Source of the DNA: Propionibacteriaceae bacterium
GTDB taxonomy: Bacteria; Actinomycetota; Actinomycetes; Propionibacteriales; Propionibacteriaceae
Direction: 5' to 3'
DNA length: 36,989 nucleotides
Assembly (NCBI GenBank): GCA_030529455.1
Contig: JAUMWV010000009.1
Location: 10,688 to 47,676 of the forward strand
Part shown: positions 16,285 through 24,249 of the stretch, piece after piece
How the letters are laid out: the number at the start of each line of letters is the position of its first letter
Position numbering within the stretch: position 1 is the first letter of the stretch
Translations under genes and position numbers: made by a program
Notes under the pieces: model-generated
What the model was told of the DNA's origin: nothing
The model's database searches: none
The model's input: only the letters and a program-made list of their open reading frames with translations

Positions 16285-17773
16285 GCTGCGCATTCTGCCC
16301 GACCTGGCCGGGTTTCGTGACCTGGCCCGCGACCGCCGGGTGATTAGCGTCCACACCCGGGTCAGCGCCGACGACCTGACCCCGGTCGGCCTCTACCAGC
16401 AGCTGTGCGGCGGCCGGGAGCTGACCTTCCTGCTCGAATCGGCCGAGGCGGGGGTTTGGTCGCGGTACTCCATCGTGGGCGTCAACGCTGCCGTGACCCT
16501 GACCGAGCGGGACGGCCGGGCCTGCTGGCTGGGCCGCGAGATCGCCGGGATCGGCGGCCAGGACCCGCTGACGGCGCTGCACCAGGTGCTCGCGGCCCTG
16601 CACACCCCGCCCGACCCCAGCCTGCCGCCGTTCCACTCCGGCATGGTCGGCTACCTCGGCTACGACGTCGTGCGCCGCCTGGAGCGGCTGCCGGACGCGA
16701 ACCCCGACGACCTGGGCCTGCCCGAACTGGTGATGATGCTCGCCAGCGACGTCGCGGTGCTCGACCACCACACCGGCGAGGTCTGGCTCATCGCCAACGC
16801 CATCAACTTCGACGACACGCCCGAGCGGGTCGAGGCGGCGCACGAGGACGCCGTCGCCCGCGTCCGGTGGATGGTCGCCCGCCTGGCGGAGCCGCGGCAG
16901 CCGCTGACCGCGGTGCGGGGCGAGCAAGCCGACCCGCCGGTGCGGCGCCAGCGCAGCGAAGGTGACTACCAGGCCGCCGTCGCGGCCGCGCTGGAGCGGA
17001 TCGGCGCCGGTCAGGTCCGCCAGGTCGTGGTGTCCCAACGGTTCGAGGTGCCGGTCACGGCGAACCCCTTCGACGTCTACCGGGCGCTGCGGCTGACCAA
17101 CCCGAGCCCCTACCTGTATTACCTCAGCCTGCCCGGTTTCGCCGTCGTCGGTTCCAGCCCCGAGACGCTGGTCACGGTCCGAGACGGTGAGGCGCTGACC
17201 CGTCCCATCGCGGGCACCCGCCCGCGGGGCCGCACCCCAGCCGAGGACCAGGCCCTGGCCGCGGAGCTGCTGGCCGATCCCAAGGAGCGAGCCGAACACC
17301 TCATGCTGGTCGATCTCGGCCGCGACGAGCTCGGCCGCGTGTGCGTGCCCGGCACGGTCACGGTGCGTGAGCTCATGGGCGTGCACCGCTACAGCCACGT
17401 GATGCACCTCGAGTCGGAGGTCGCCGGGACGGTCGCCGGGGGACGCTCGGCCCTCGACGTCACGCTCGCCTGCTTCCCCGCCGGGACGCTGACCGGGGCG
17501 CCCAAGGTGCCCGCGATGGAGATCATCGATGCCCTCGAGGTGAGCCGTCGCGGCAGCTATGGCGGTGTGGTGGGCTACTTCGACTTCGCTGGCAGCTCGG
17601 ATGTGGCCATCGCGATCCGCACGGCGGTGCTGCGCGACGGGGTGGCCTACGTGCAGGCCGGGGCGGGCATCGTCGCCGGTTCGGTCCCGGCCGCCGAGGA
17701 CGAGGAGACCCGGAACAAGGCGGCCGCCGTCGTGCGGGCGCTGGCCCTCGCCGAAGCCACCGCGCGGCTGTGA
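16277..17773 (+). CDS. trpE: Anthranilate synthase component I
   Basis: 498 aa. Makes anthranilate from chorismate with ammonia or glutamine. LLES (52-55) in [15 protein letters not shown] is the tryptophan feedback site, so the enzyme should be inhibited by Trp. Catalytic motifs [42 protein letters not shown] and [11 protein letters not shown] are complete. ATG 16277 has GGGAGGG just upstream and overlaps hisI. The glutaminase partner TrpG and TrpD are not in the window, so the pathway genes are scattered. Confidence 0.96.
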   Translation: MPELRILPDLAGFRDLARDRRVISVHTRVSADDLTPVGLYQQLCGGRELTFLLESAEAGVWSRYSIVGVNAAVTLTERDGRACWLGREIAGIGGQDPLTALHQVLAALHTPPDPSLPPFHSGMVGYLGYDVVRRLERLPDANPDDLGLPELVMMLASDVAVLDHHTGEVWLIANAINFDDTPERVEAAHEDAVARVRWMVARLAEPRQPLTAVRGEQADPPVRRQRSEGDYQAAVAAALERIGAGQVRQVVVSQRFEVPVTANPFDVYRALRLTNPSPYLYYLSLPGFAVVGSSPETLVTVRDGEALTRPIAGTRPRGRTPAEDQALAAELLADPKERAEHLMLVDLGRDELGRVCVPGTVTVRELMGVHRYSHVMHLESEVAGTVAGGRSALDVTLACFPAGTLTGAPKVPAMEIIDALEVSRRGSYGGVVGYFDFAGSSDVAIAIRTAVLRDGVAYVQAGAGIVAGSVPAAEDEETRNKAAAVVRALALAEATARL

Positions 17774-18168
17774 GGCTCTACTTCGGCCTGGTGTTCGGGG
17801 GAGTGGCCGCCGCGTTGGTCGCCGGGCAGGTCTCCGGCGGCACGCCACTGCACTCCGCGCTGGGCCTGGCCGGGCTCGCCCTGGCCGGGCTCACGACCAG
17901 GCTGGGCCGCGCCCGCCGCGTCGCGGCGGTGCCGTTGGCCGCGCTCGGCGCCGCGCTGATCGCGAGCACGCTCGCTGGCGGCTGGGAGCTGGCCGGTGCA
18001 CTGGCAGCGGTCTCGGGGGCGCTGATGGGTGGCGCCGCGGGGGCGCTGTGGCGCGGGCCGGGCATGACGTCTAGGGCGGACGCGACGCCCCGGAACGCGG
18101 ACCTGTGGGCCGCGCTGAGCGAGGGACGCGACCCGACGGCCGGGTGCGACGGCGACCCACCGGCCTGA
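17770..18168 (+). CDS. Trp biosynthesis-associated membrane protein
   Basis: 132 aa, GTG start overlapping the trpE stop (GTGA). Four hydrophobic segments occupy about residues 1-100, then a cytoplasmic tail RNADLWAALSEGRDPT that is the hallmark of the Trp_oprn_chp family found between trpE and trpC in actinobacteria. Its function is unknown; location suggests a link to tryptophan or precursor handling at the membrane. Confidence 0.85.
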   Translation: MRLYFGLVFGGVAAALVAGQVSGGTPLHSALGLAGLALAGLTTRLGRARRVAAVPLAALGAALIASTLAGGWELAGALAAVSGALMGGAAGALWRGPGMTSRADATPRNADLWAALSEGRDPTAGCDGDPPA

Positions 18169-18213
18169 ACCCAGCCCTACCTGAGCGGGGGCGCCGTCGG
18201 CACGGCACGGCTC

Positions 18214-18233
18214 CCGGAGCGCCTCGGCTCCGG
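18214..18233 (+). terminator. Short hairpin between Trp membrane protein and HGxxPAAW gene
   Basis: 7-bp perfect stem (18214-18220/18227-18233) with a 6-nt loop in the 119-nt gap. No T-tract and no Trp-rich leader peptide nearby, so attenuation by a classic leader is not supported. It could cause partial termination. Confidence 0.3.
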
Positions 18234-18250
18234 CCGCGGCCCGGAACCGG

Positions 18251-18256
18251 TAACCT
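18251..18256 (+). promoter_or_regulatory. Candidate -10 box TAACCT
   Basis: TAACCT lies 31 nt before ATG 18288 and could drive the HGxxPAAW-trpCBA part separately from hisI-trpE. The -35 is not clear. Confidence 0.35.
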
Positions 18257-18287
18257 AACCCTCATCGTCAACCCGAAAGGTCGCCCC

Positions 18288-18497
18288 ATGAGCCCTGCCC
18301 AGCGCCGCCATTACCACCACGGGCGCAGCCCAGCCGCGTGGACGGGCACCACCATCGCCTGCGTGGCCTTCATCCTGGCCACGATCGCATCGATGACCGG
18401 CCCCAACTGGACTCTCGTGTGGGTCTCCTGCGGGCTGCTGCTGGCGGCCCTCATCGTCACCGCCGTCATGAAGAAGATGGGCCTCGGCAACGGCTGA
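18288..18497 (+). CDS. HGxxPAAW family small membrane protein
   Basis: 69 aa. [10 protein letters not shown] near the N-terminus is the defining HGxxPAAW motif, followed by two hydrophobic helices ([18 protein letters not shown] and [19 protein letters not shown]). Always found beside trp genes in actinobacteria as far as I recall; function unknown. ATG 18288 has AAAGG 7 nt upstream. The stop overlaps the trpC start by one base. Confidence 0.87.
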   Translation: MSPAQRRHYHHGRSPAAWTGTTIACVAFILATIASMTGPNWTLVWVSCGLLLAALIVTAVMKKMGLGNG

Positions 18498-19282
18498 TGA
18501 GCGTCCTGGACGACATCGTCGCGGGAGTACGGGCCGACCTCGCCCAGCGTGAGGCCAAGCTCGGCCTGGACGCGCTGGTGGCGCGCCTCGACGCCGCCCC
18601 GCCCGTCCGCGACCCGTGGCCGGTGTTCACCGGGCCCGGCATGTCGGTCATCGCCGAGGTCAAACGCGCGAGCCCGAGCAAGGGGCCCCTCGGCGAGATC
18701 CCCGACCCGGCGGGGCTCGCCGCCCAGTACGAGGCCGGTGGGGCGGCGGCCGTCTCGGTCCTCACCGAGCGGCGCCGGTTCAGCGGCTCGCTGGCGGACC
18801 TGGACGCGGTGCGCGCCCGCGTCGGAGTTCCCGTACTGCGCAAGGACTTCATCGTCACCGACTACCAGGTCTACGAGGCCCGGGTGCACGGCGCCGACAT
18901 CGTGCTGCTGATCGTCGCCGCCCTCAGCGACGGCGACCTGGCCCGCCTGCACCGGCTCGCGAGCCAGCTGGGGATGCGGGTCCTGGTGGAGACCCACACG
19001 GCCGACGAAGTCTCCCGGGCCCTCGACGCCGGTGCCGAGCTGGTCGGCGTGAACAACCGCGACCTGACCAACCTTGAGGTTGACCTGAACCACTTCGCCC
19101 GGCTCGCCCCGATGATCCCGGGCGGCATCGTCAAGGTCGCAGAGTCCGGCATCACCGGGGTCGCCGACGTGGCTCGGCTGCACGCCGCGGGCGCGGACGT
19201 CGTGCTGGTCGGGGAGGCCCTGGTGAGGGACGGCCACCCGGCGGACACGATCGCGAGGTTGTGCGCGGTTGGGAGAGACTAG
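18497..19282 (+). CDS. trpC: Indole-3-glycerol-phosphate synthase
   Basis: 261 aa. Closes the indole ring from Cd[15 protein letters not shown] with Lys56, [15 protein letters not shown] and VAESGI are the conserved barrel motifs. No PRAI domain is fused, so TrpF activity must come from another protein (see hisA). Start ATG 18497 overlaps the previous stop as TGATG. Confidence 0.95.
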   Translation: MSVLDDIVAGVRADLAQREAKLGLDALVARLDAAPPVRDPWPVFTGPGMSVIAEVKRASPSKGPLGEIPDPAGLAAQYEAGGAAAVSVLTERRRFSGSLADLDAVRARVGVPVLRKDFIVTDYQVYEARVHGADIVLLIVAALSDGDLARLHRLASQLGMRVLVETHTADEVSRALDAGAELVGVNNRDLTNLEVDLNHFARLAPMIPGGIVKVAESGITGVADVARLHAAGADVVLVGEALVRDGHPADTIARLCAVGRD

Positions 19283-19286
19283 AACC

Positions 19287-20528
19287 GTGAGCTATCGACT
19301 GCCAGACGAGCGGGGGCACTTCGGTATCTTTGGTGGGCGCTTCGTCCCCGAGGCGCTGCAGCCAGCCCTCAACGAGCTTCAGGAGGCCTTCGCCGCCGCC
19401 CAGGCCGACCCGGGCTTCGCGGCCGAACTGGCCAGGCTGCAGCGCGACTACGCGGGCCGCCCGACCCCGATCACGACGGCCGCCAGGTTCTCCGAGCACT
19501 GCGGCCGGGCCACCGTGGTGCTGAAACGCGAGGACCTCAACCACACCGGCGCCCACAAGATCAACAACGTGCTGGGCCAGGCGCTGCTGGCCAAGAGGAT
19601 GGGCAAGACCCGGCTCATCGCCGAGACTGGCGCCGGGCAGCACGGCGTGGCGACCGCGACGGCCGCGGCCCTGCTCGGGCTGGAGTGCCGCGTCTACATG
19701 GGCGAGGTGGACACCCACCGCCAGGCCCTCAACGTCGCCCGGATGCAGCTGCTCGGCGCCGAGGTGGTGGCCGTGGCCACGGGCAGCAGGACGCTGAAGG
19801 ACGCCATGAACGAGGCCATGCGGGACTGGGTCAGCGCGGTCTCAGACACCCACTACCTCATCGGGTCGGCCGCCGGGCCGCACCCATTTCCCTACCTGGT
19901 GCGCGAGCTGCAGCGGGTGATCTCGACCGAGGCCCGGGCCCAGATGCTCTCGGCACACGGCCGCCTGCCGGACCACGTCTGTGCCTGCGTCGGCGGCGGA
20001 TCGAACGCCATCGGCGCCTTCTTCGCCTTCATCGACGACCCAGCCGTCGCGCTGTGGGGCTTCGAAGCGGGCGGCGAGGGGCTGCACTCCTGGCGGCACG
20101 CCGCCACCATCACGGCCGGTTCGGTGGGCATCTTGCACGGGTCCCGCAGCTACCTCCTGCAGGACGCCGACGGGCAGACCCTGGAGTCGCATTCGATCTC
20201 GGCCGGGCTCGACTACCCCGGGGTCGGGCCGGAGCATGCCTGGCTCGCCCACTGTGGCCGGGCGTCCTACGAGGCGGTGACCGACGCCGAGGCCATGGAG
20301 GCCTTCCGGTTGCTGATGCGCACCGAGGGCATCATTCCCGCGATCGAGAGCGCCCACGCGCTGGCCGGTGCCATGAGGCTGGGGCATCGCCTCGAGCTGG
20401 CCGAGCCGGACGCCGCGCCGCTGATCCTGGTCAGCCTGTCCGGCCGCGGCGACAAGGACGTCACGGCCGCGATCGAGTGGTTTGGCCTCAACGGGACCCC
20501 GGACACGACGGTGGGAGACCTGGCATGA
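19287..20528 (+). CDS. trpB: Tryptophan synthase beta subunit
   Basis: 413 aa. PLP enzyme joining indole and serine. Lys91 in [10 protein letters not shown] binds [13 protein letters not shown] and [10 protein letters not shown] are the substrate and phosphate loops. GTG 19287 was preferred over an in-frame TTG at 19269 because GGGAGAG lies 9 nt upstream and [12 protein letters not shown] matches the usual N-terminus. Overlaps trpA by 4 nt, in keeping with the alpha-beta complex. Confidence 0.95.
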   Translation: MSYRLPDERGHFGIFGGRFVPEALQPALNELQEAFAAAQADPGFAAELARLQRDYAGRPTPITTAARFSEHCGRATVVLKREDLNHTGAHKINNVLGQALLAKRMGKTRLIAETGAGQHGVATATAAALLGLECRVYMGEVDTHRQALNVARMQLLGAEVVAVATGSRTLKDAMNEAMRDWVSAVSDTHYLIGSAAGPHPFPYLVRELQRVISTEARAQMLSAHGRLPDHVCACVGGGSNAIGAFFAFIDDPAVALWGFEAGGEGLHSWRHAATITAGSVGILHGSRSYLLQDADGQTLESHSISAGLDYPGVGPEHAWLAHCGRASYEAVTDAEAMEAFRLLMRTEGIIPAIESAHALAGAMRLGHRLELAEPDAAPLILVSLSGRGDKDVTAAIEWFGLNGTPDTTVGDLA

Positions 20529-21328
20529 ACGCTGATCTGGGGATCACCGGCCGCGTCTTGCGCGCGGCCAGGGCGCAGGGACGCGCGGGGCTGGTCGCCT
20601 ACCTGCCGCTGGGCTACCCGAGCGTGTCCGACAGCTACACCGCCATGGCGATCGCGGCGCAGGCCGCCGACCTGGTCGAGATTGGGTTGCCCTATTCCGA
20701 CCCGGTGATGGACGGGGCCACGATCCAGCGGGCTACCCAGCGGGCGCTGGAGCGGGGAGTGCGGGTCCGCGACGTCTTCGGCGCGTGCGAGGCGGTCGCG
20801 GCCGAGGGCAAGCACGGCCTCGTCATGACGTACTGGAACCTAGTCGAACGCTATGGGGTCGACGCATTCGCCCGCGACCTCGCCGCGGCGGGGGGAGCGG
20901 GGCTCATCACCCCCGACCTGCCCCCGGACGAGGCGGCCGAGTGGATCGAGGCCAGCGACGCCCACGGGCTCGACCGGGTCTTCCTCGTCGCGCCGGGCTC
21001 GACGGACCAGCGGATCGGTGCGGCCGTGGCCGCGTGCCGCGGCTGGGTGTACGCCACCAGCGTCATGGGCGTCACCGGCGCCCGCAGCCAGACCTCGCAG
21101 GACGCCCCGCTGATCGTCGCCCGGGCGCGGGCGGCGGGGGATCTGCCGGTGGGGGTCGGGCTGGGGGTCTCCACCGGCGACCAGGCCGCCGCCGTGGCGG
21201 CCTACGCCGACGCGGTGATCGTCGGGTCGGCCCTCGTGGAATCCCTCGACGGCTCTGGCTGCCGTGACTACGACCGGCTCACGGACCGGCTGGAAGAGCT
21301 AGCCAAGGGGGTGCGCCGTGCTCACTAG
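20525..21328 (+). CDS. trpA: Tryptophan synthase alpha subunit
   Basis: 267 aa. Cleaves indole-3-glycerol phosphate and channels indole to TrpB. The catalytic pair Glu52 ([12 protein letters not shown]) and Asp63 (VMDGATIQ) is intact; GVTGARSQ is the phosphate loop. ATG 20525 overlaps the trpB stop. The end overlaps the SCO1-like gene by 11 nt. Confidence 0.95.
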   Translation: MNADLGITGRVLRAARAQGRAGLVAYLPLGYPSVSDSYTAMAIAAQAADLVEIGLPYSDPVMDGATIQRATQRALERGVRVRDVFGACEAVAAEGKHGLVMTYWNLVERYGVDAFARDLAAAGGAGLITPDLPPDEAAEWIEASDAHGLDRVFLVAPGSTDQRIGAAVAACRGWVYATSVMGVTGARSQTSQDAPLIVARARAAGDLPVGVGLGVSTGDQAAAVAAYADAVIVGSALVESLDGSGCRDYDRLTDRLEELAKGVRRAH

Positions 21329-21941
21329 GCGCTGCCTGCTGGCCTCCCCGGCCGCGGGGGTGCTGGCCGGATGCGCGGCCAGCGAACCGGGCGCGGCGCG
21401 GGTCAGCCTCGCCTCCGACGGCTTCGAGGGCACCGCGGTCAAGGGGGCCTTCGCCCTGCCCGACGTCACGCTGAGCGACACCTCGGGCCAGCCCTATCAC
21501 CTGCGCACGTCCCCGGCGACCCCGGTCGTGGTCGTGTTCTTCGGCTACTCCAACTGCCCCGACGTGTGCTCCGGCATCCTCGCCGACCTGGCGACCGCCA
21601 GGCGGCGGCTGCACGACCCGGAACTGGCGGCCAAGATCACGCTGGTGTGCGTCACCACCGACCCGGCGCGCGACACCCCCGAGGTGCTCGGGGCCTACCT
21701 GAAACGCATCGACCCCTCCTACGTCGGGCTGACTGGGCCGCTGGAGACCATCGTGAAGGCGGCCAACGAGGTCGGGGTGGCGATCGAGGAGGGCAAGAAA
21801 CTGCCCAGCGGCGGCTACGAGGTCGATCATGGCACCCAGGTCATCGGTTTCGGCCCGGACCGCAAGGCCGCCGTGGTGTGGACCACTGGGACCACCATCG
21901 CCGCCTACAAGGCCGACTTCGCCAAGCTCGCCTCCGGCTGA
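21318..21941 (+). CDS. SCO1/SenC-like lipoprotein, copper or redox protein
   Basis: 207 aa. A short signal with lipobox LAGC (Cys19) predicts a lipoprotein on the outer face of the membrane. The thioredoxin-like domain carries Cys80-Cys84 (NCPDVC) and His171 (EVDHGTQ), the three copper ligands of SCO proteins, which help assemble the CuA site of cytochrome oxidase. No oxidase gene is nearby; it rides at the end of the trp transcript, overlapping trpA by 11 nt. GTG start with AAGGGGG 7-8 nt upstream. Confidence 0.85.
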   Translation: MLTRRCLLASPAAGVLAGCAASEPGAARVSLASDGFEGTAVKGAFALPDVTLSDTSGQPYHLRTSPATPVVVVFFGYSNCPDVCSGILADLATARRRLHDPELAAKITLVCVTTDPARDTPEVLGAYLKRIDPSYVGLTGPLETIVKAANEVGVAIEEGKKLPSGGYEVDHGTQVIGFGPDRKAAVVWTTGTTIAAYKADFAKLASG

Positions 21942-21963
21942 CCGGCCTCCCACGGCCGGTCGG
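21938..21963. terminator. Bidirectional terminator after the trp/SCO1 cluster
   Basis: Stem 21938-21947/21954-21963, 10 pairs with one T-G wobble, loop TCCCAC. It includes the SCO1 stop codon and lies in the 49-nt gap before the convergent response-regulator gene. Confidence 0.65.
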
Positions 21964-21990
21964 GGAGGCGCACCCGGACCGCGTGGCCGC

Positions 21991-22635
21991 TCAGCTGTCC
22001 AGCAGCGCCAGCACCGCCGTGACCCGCCGGTGCACGTCCGGGTCTGGGTGCAGCCCCAGCTTGGCGAAGATGTGTTGGGAGTGTTTCTCGACCGCGCCCT
22101 CGGTGATGACCAGCCGCCTGGCGATCGCGCTGTTGGTCTGCCCCTCCGCCATGAGGGCCAGCACCTCCCGTTCCCGGCCGGTGAGGGACGCGAGCCGGTC
22201 CGGGCGCCGTCCGCGGCCCATCGCCAGCGTGACCACCTCGGGGTCCAGCACCAGCCCGCCCGCGGCCACCCGGCTCACGGCGTCGAGGAAGGAGTCGAGG
22301 TCCCCGACGCGGTCCTTCAGCAGGTAGCCGATGCCCGAATTGCCCGAGGCGAGCAGCTCGGGGAGGTATTCGGCGGCCACGTACTGGCTGAGCAGCAGGA
22401 TCGGCGCCTCGGGCCAGCCGGAGCGGATGGCCAGCGCCGCCCGCAGGCCCTCGTCGGTGTGGCCCGGCGGCATCCTGATGTCGGCGATGACCAGATCGGG
22501 ACGCAGCTGGAGCGCACAGGGCACCAGTTCGGTGCCGGTGCCGACGGAGGCCACAACCTCGTGCCCCTCTTCGGCCAGGATGAGGGCGAGGCCCTCCCGC
22601 AGCAGGACGGAATCGTCCGCCAGGATCACTCGCAC
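21991..22635 (-). CDS. NarL/LuxR-type response regulator
   Basis: 214 aa. Receiver domain with acidic pair Asp7-Asp8, phosphoacceptor Asp52 (VIADIRMPP) and the conserved Lys in YLLKDRV. The C-terminal LuxR helix-turn-helix spans ~145-195 (LTGREREVLALMAEGQTNSAIARRL). GTG start overlaps the histidine-kinase end by 10 nt, so the two are a coupled pair. Target genes are unknown; the upstream palindrome is a candidate site. Confidence 0.92.
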   Translation of the reverse strand: MRVILADDSVLLREGLALILAEEGHEVVASVGTGTELVPCALQLRPDLVIADIRMPPGHTDEGLRAALAIRSGWPEAPILLLSQYVAAEYLPELLASGNSGIGYLLKDRVGDLDSFLDAVSRVAAGGLVLDPEVVTLAMGRGRRPDRLASLTGREREVLALMAEGQTNSAIARRLVITEGAVEKHSQHIFAKLGLHPDPDVHRRVTAVLALLDS

Positions 22636-23873
22636 GGGATCACCGCCTCGATTCGGGTCGGCCCGCCGTCGGGCGAGACCACGCTCAGGGTAGCGCCAAT
22701 GCCCGCCAGCCGGTGTTCCAGCCCGGTCAGCCCATGGCCCTTGGCCGGGTCGGCGCCGCCGATGCCGTCGTCGGTGACGCTCAGCACCAGCACGCCGTGG
22801 CCGAGCCTGGCCCTGATCTGTGCCGAGGCCGCCCGGGCGTGTTTGTTGATGTTGGCCAGGGCCTCGGAGGCCACGAAGTAGGCGCTCTGCTCCACCAGGG
22901 GGTTCAGGCGGGGCAGGTCCGCCTCGACGGTGACCGGGACCGCCGACAGGCTGGCCGCCTCGCGCAGGGCCGCGCCCAGGCCGCGGTCGGTCAGGATGGG
23001 TGGGGCGATCCCCCGGGACAGCTGGCGCAGTTCCGCCAGCGTCGCCTGCGTCTGCACCACCAGGCCGTCGAGGATCTCAGCGGCCGAGGAGGGGTCGTCC
23101 AGGACGCGGCGCCTGGCCCGGCCCAGGTCCATGCTGATCCGGATCAGGCGTTGCTGCGGGCCGTCGTGGATGTCGCGTTCGAGCCGCTGGCGGGCGTCGG
23201 ACTCGGCCCGCCGGGCCGCGGTCTGGGCCGCGCGGAGCCGGTGCATCTCGGCGGGCAGGCACAGCAGTGCGCGGGACAGGTAGCGCTGGGCCTCGGCCAG
23301 CCAGCCGATGACGAAGGGCGCGCTGAGGCCGAACCCGATGCCCAGCAGCGCGTCGATGGCGGGGTCCAGCACCGCGGGGGACGGCCAGCCGAACTGGGTG
23401 GCGAAGCCGACGCTGCCGCTGCCGGGGATCATGCGGCTGACCGGACCCAGCACGATCACGGCTGTGCCGACGAGCCAGAGGATGGTCAGCGACCAGGTGA
23501 TGGCCGAGATGAAGAAGCCCGAGACCGCCCAGGCGGCATCGAGCCAGCACTGCCGGTCGAACACCGGCCAGAGCATGCGGCGCCACCGGGGGAGCTTCGG
23601 GTCGGGCGGCAGGTAGCAGGCCGAGGCTGGCCGGTGGTCGCCCAGCCAGCCGATGAACCTCCGCTCGGCCTCGGCGAACCCCCTGCTGAGCCGCAGGGAC
23701 AGGGCCAGGCCGAGCACGCCGACCCAGATCAGCACCGTGCCGAAGCTGAGCGCGAAGGAGATGGCGGACAGGATGAAGACCAGGGTGCGGAAGGGGAAGC
23801 TGAGCAGCAGGTAGCCGGTGTCCCGGAGGAAGCGGCGCACGGGGGAGGGGGTGGGGTGGGCTGTCGTCGTCAT
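22626..23873 (-). CDS. Sensor histidine kinase, HisKA_3 type with membrane sensor domain
   Basis: 415 aa. An N-terminal membrane domain with about four helices (residues ~20-190; FRTLVFILSAISFAL and later segments) resembles the 'putative sensor' domain of actinobacterial kinases. The phosphoacceptor His is in ERDIHDGPQQRL, and the ATPase has ANINKHARA (N box) and DDGIGGADPAKGHGLTGL (G boxes). No large extracytoplasmic loop, so it probably senses a membrane or cell-envelope state. ATG 23873 was chosen because the frame upstream has no family features; the ribosome site is weak. Confidence 0.9.
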   Translation of the reverse strand: MTTTAHPTPSPVRRFLRDTGYLLLSFPFRTLVFILSAISFALSFGTVLIWVGVLGLALSLRLSRGFAEAERRFIGWLGDHRPASACYLPPDPKLPRWRRMLWPVFDRQCWLDAAWAVSGFFISAITWSLTILWLVGTAVIVLGPVSRMIPGSGSVGFATQFGWPSPAVLDPAIDALLGIGFGLSAPFVIGWLAEAQRYLSRALLCLPAEMHRLRAAQTAARRAESDARQRLERDIHDGPQQRLIRISMDLGRARRRVLDDPSSAAEILDGLVVQTQATLAELRQLSRGIAPPILTDRGLGAALREAASLSAVPVTVEADLPRLNPLVEQSAYFVASEALANINKHARAASAQIRARLGHGVLVLSVTDDGIGGADPAKGHGLTGLEHRLAGIGATLSVVSPDGGPTRIEAVIPCE

Positions 23874-24124
23874 GGCAACGACTCTGCCCGCCGCTGGACC
23901 CGTGCGACATCCGGGAGACTGGCCATCGTGGGTCGGGCTAGCCCGACCATTTAGCCGGGGAACCGGGTGTAGGCGAGCCACGGCGGTCGCGTCGCGTTGG
24001 CCGAGGCCCGCGCGGCCGCGTCCGGGCGGGCGGGGGAGCGGGGGTGGGCCGACCAGCCGACGCCGTCGCACAACCCGGTTAGCTCGTCTCGGTCGGGCCG
24101 CTCCTGCGCGCTCGCGATGCTCAT
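23870..24124 (-). pseudogene. Probable GNAT acetyltransferase remnant
   Basis: From ATG 24124 a 57-codon frame with very high third-position GC runs to TAA at 23951-23953, and continues in the same frame as MVGLARPT to a TGA overlapping the kinase start. DELTGLCDGVGWSA resembles the N-terminus of GNAT acetyltransferases and, past the stop, VGLARP resembles their beta-strand 'LVGLAR'; the acetyl-CoA site is missing. A TAAGGT box on the minus strand at 24133-24138, 8 nt before the ATG, could still drive it. A short functional peptide is the alternative. Together with the dnaE leader this fills the 376-nt gap between the kinase and dnaE. Confidence 0.4.
23931..23948. promoter_or_regulatory. 18-bp perfect palindrome upstream of the histidine kinase
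   Basis: Perfect inverted repeat centred on TA (GGTCGGGC mirrored), 58 nt upstream of the kinase start. Could be a binding site for the NarL-type regulator of the pair. It also coincides with codons of the acetyltransferase remnant, so chance is possible. Confidence 0.3.
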
Positions 24125-24214
24125 GGCCACCTACCTTAGTGTGGTGCCGGACGACCGACCGGCGCCCGAGGCCGCGATCCCCGGCCGGACTGCGTCGGGT
24201 ACGAACCGATGGGC

Positions 24215-24220
24215 TAAGGT
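24215..24220 (+). promoter_or_regulatory. -10 box TAAGGT, probable dnaE promoter
   Basis: TAAGGT lies 29 nt before the dnaE ATG. The leader carries the strong ribosome site AGGAGGT (24239-24245), 4 nt before ATG 24250. The -35 is not clear. Confidence 0.5.
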
Positions 24221-24249
24221 GGGGACTCGGCCCGCGGCAGGAGGTAGCA

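Noticed and set aside
16121-17848. 575-codon minus-strand frame opposite trpE
   Set aside because: Shadow of trpE in high-GC DNA, no family features.
18169-18287. Trp leader-peptide attenuator
   Set aside because: No small frame with Trp codons; only a weak hairpin without T-tract.
19269-19286. TTG 19269 as trpB start
   Set aside because: GTG 19287 has GGGAGAG at proper spacing and matches the usual N-terminus.
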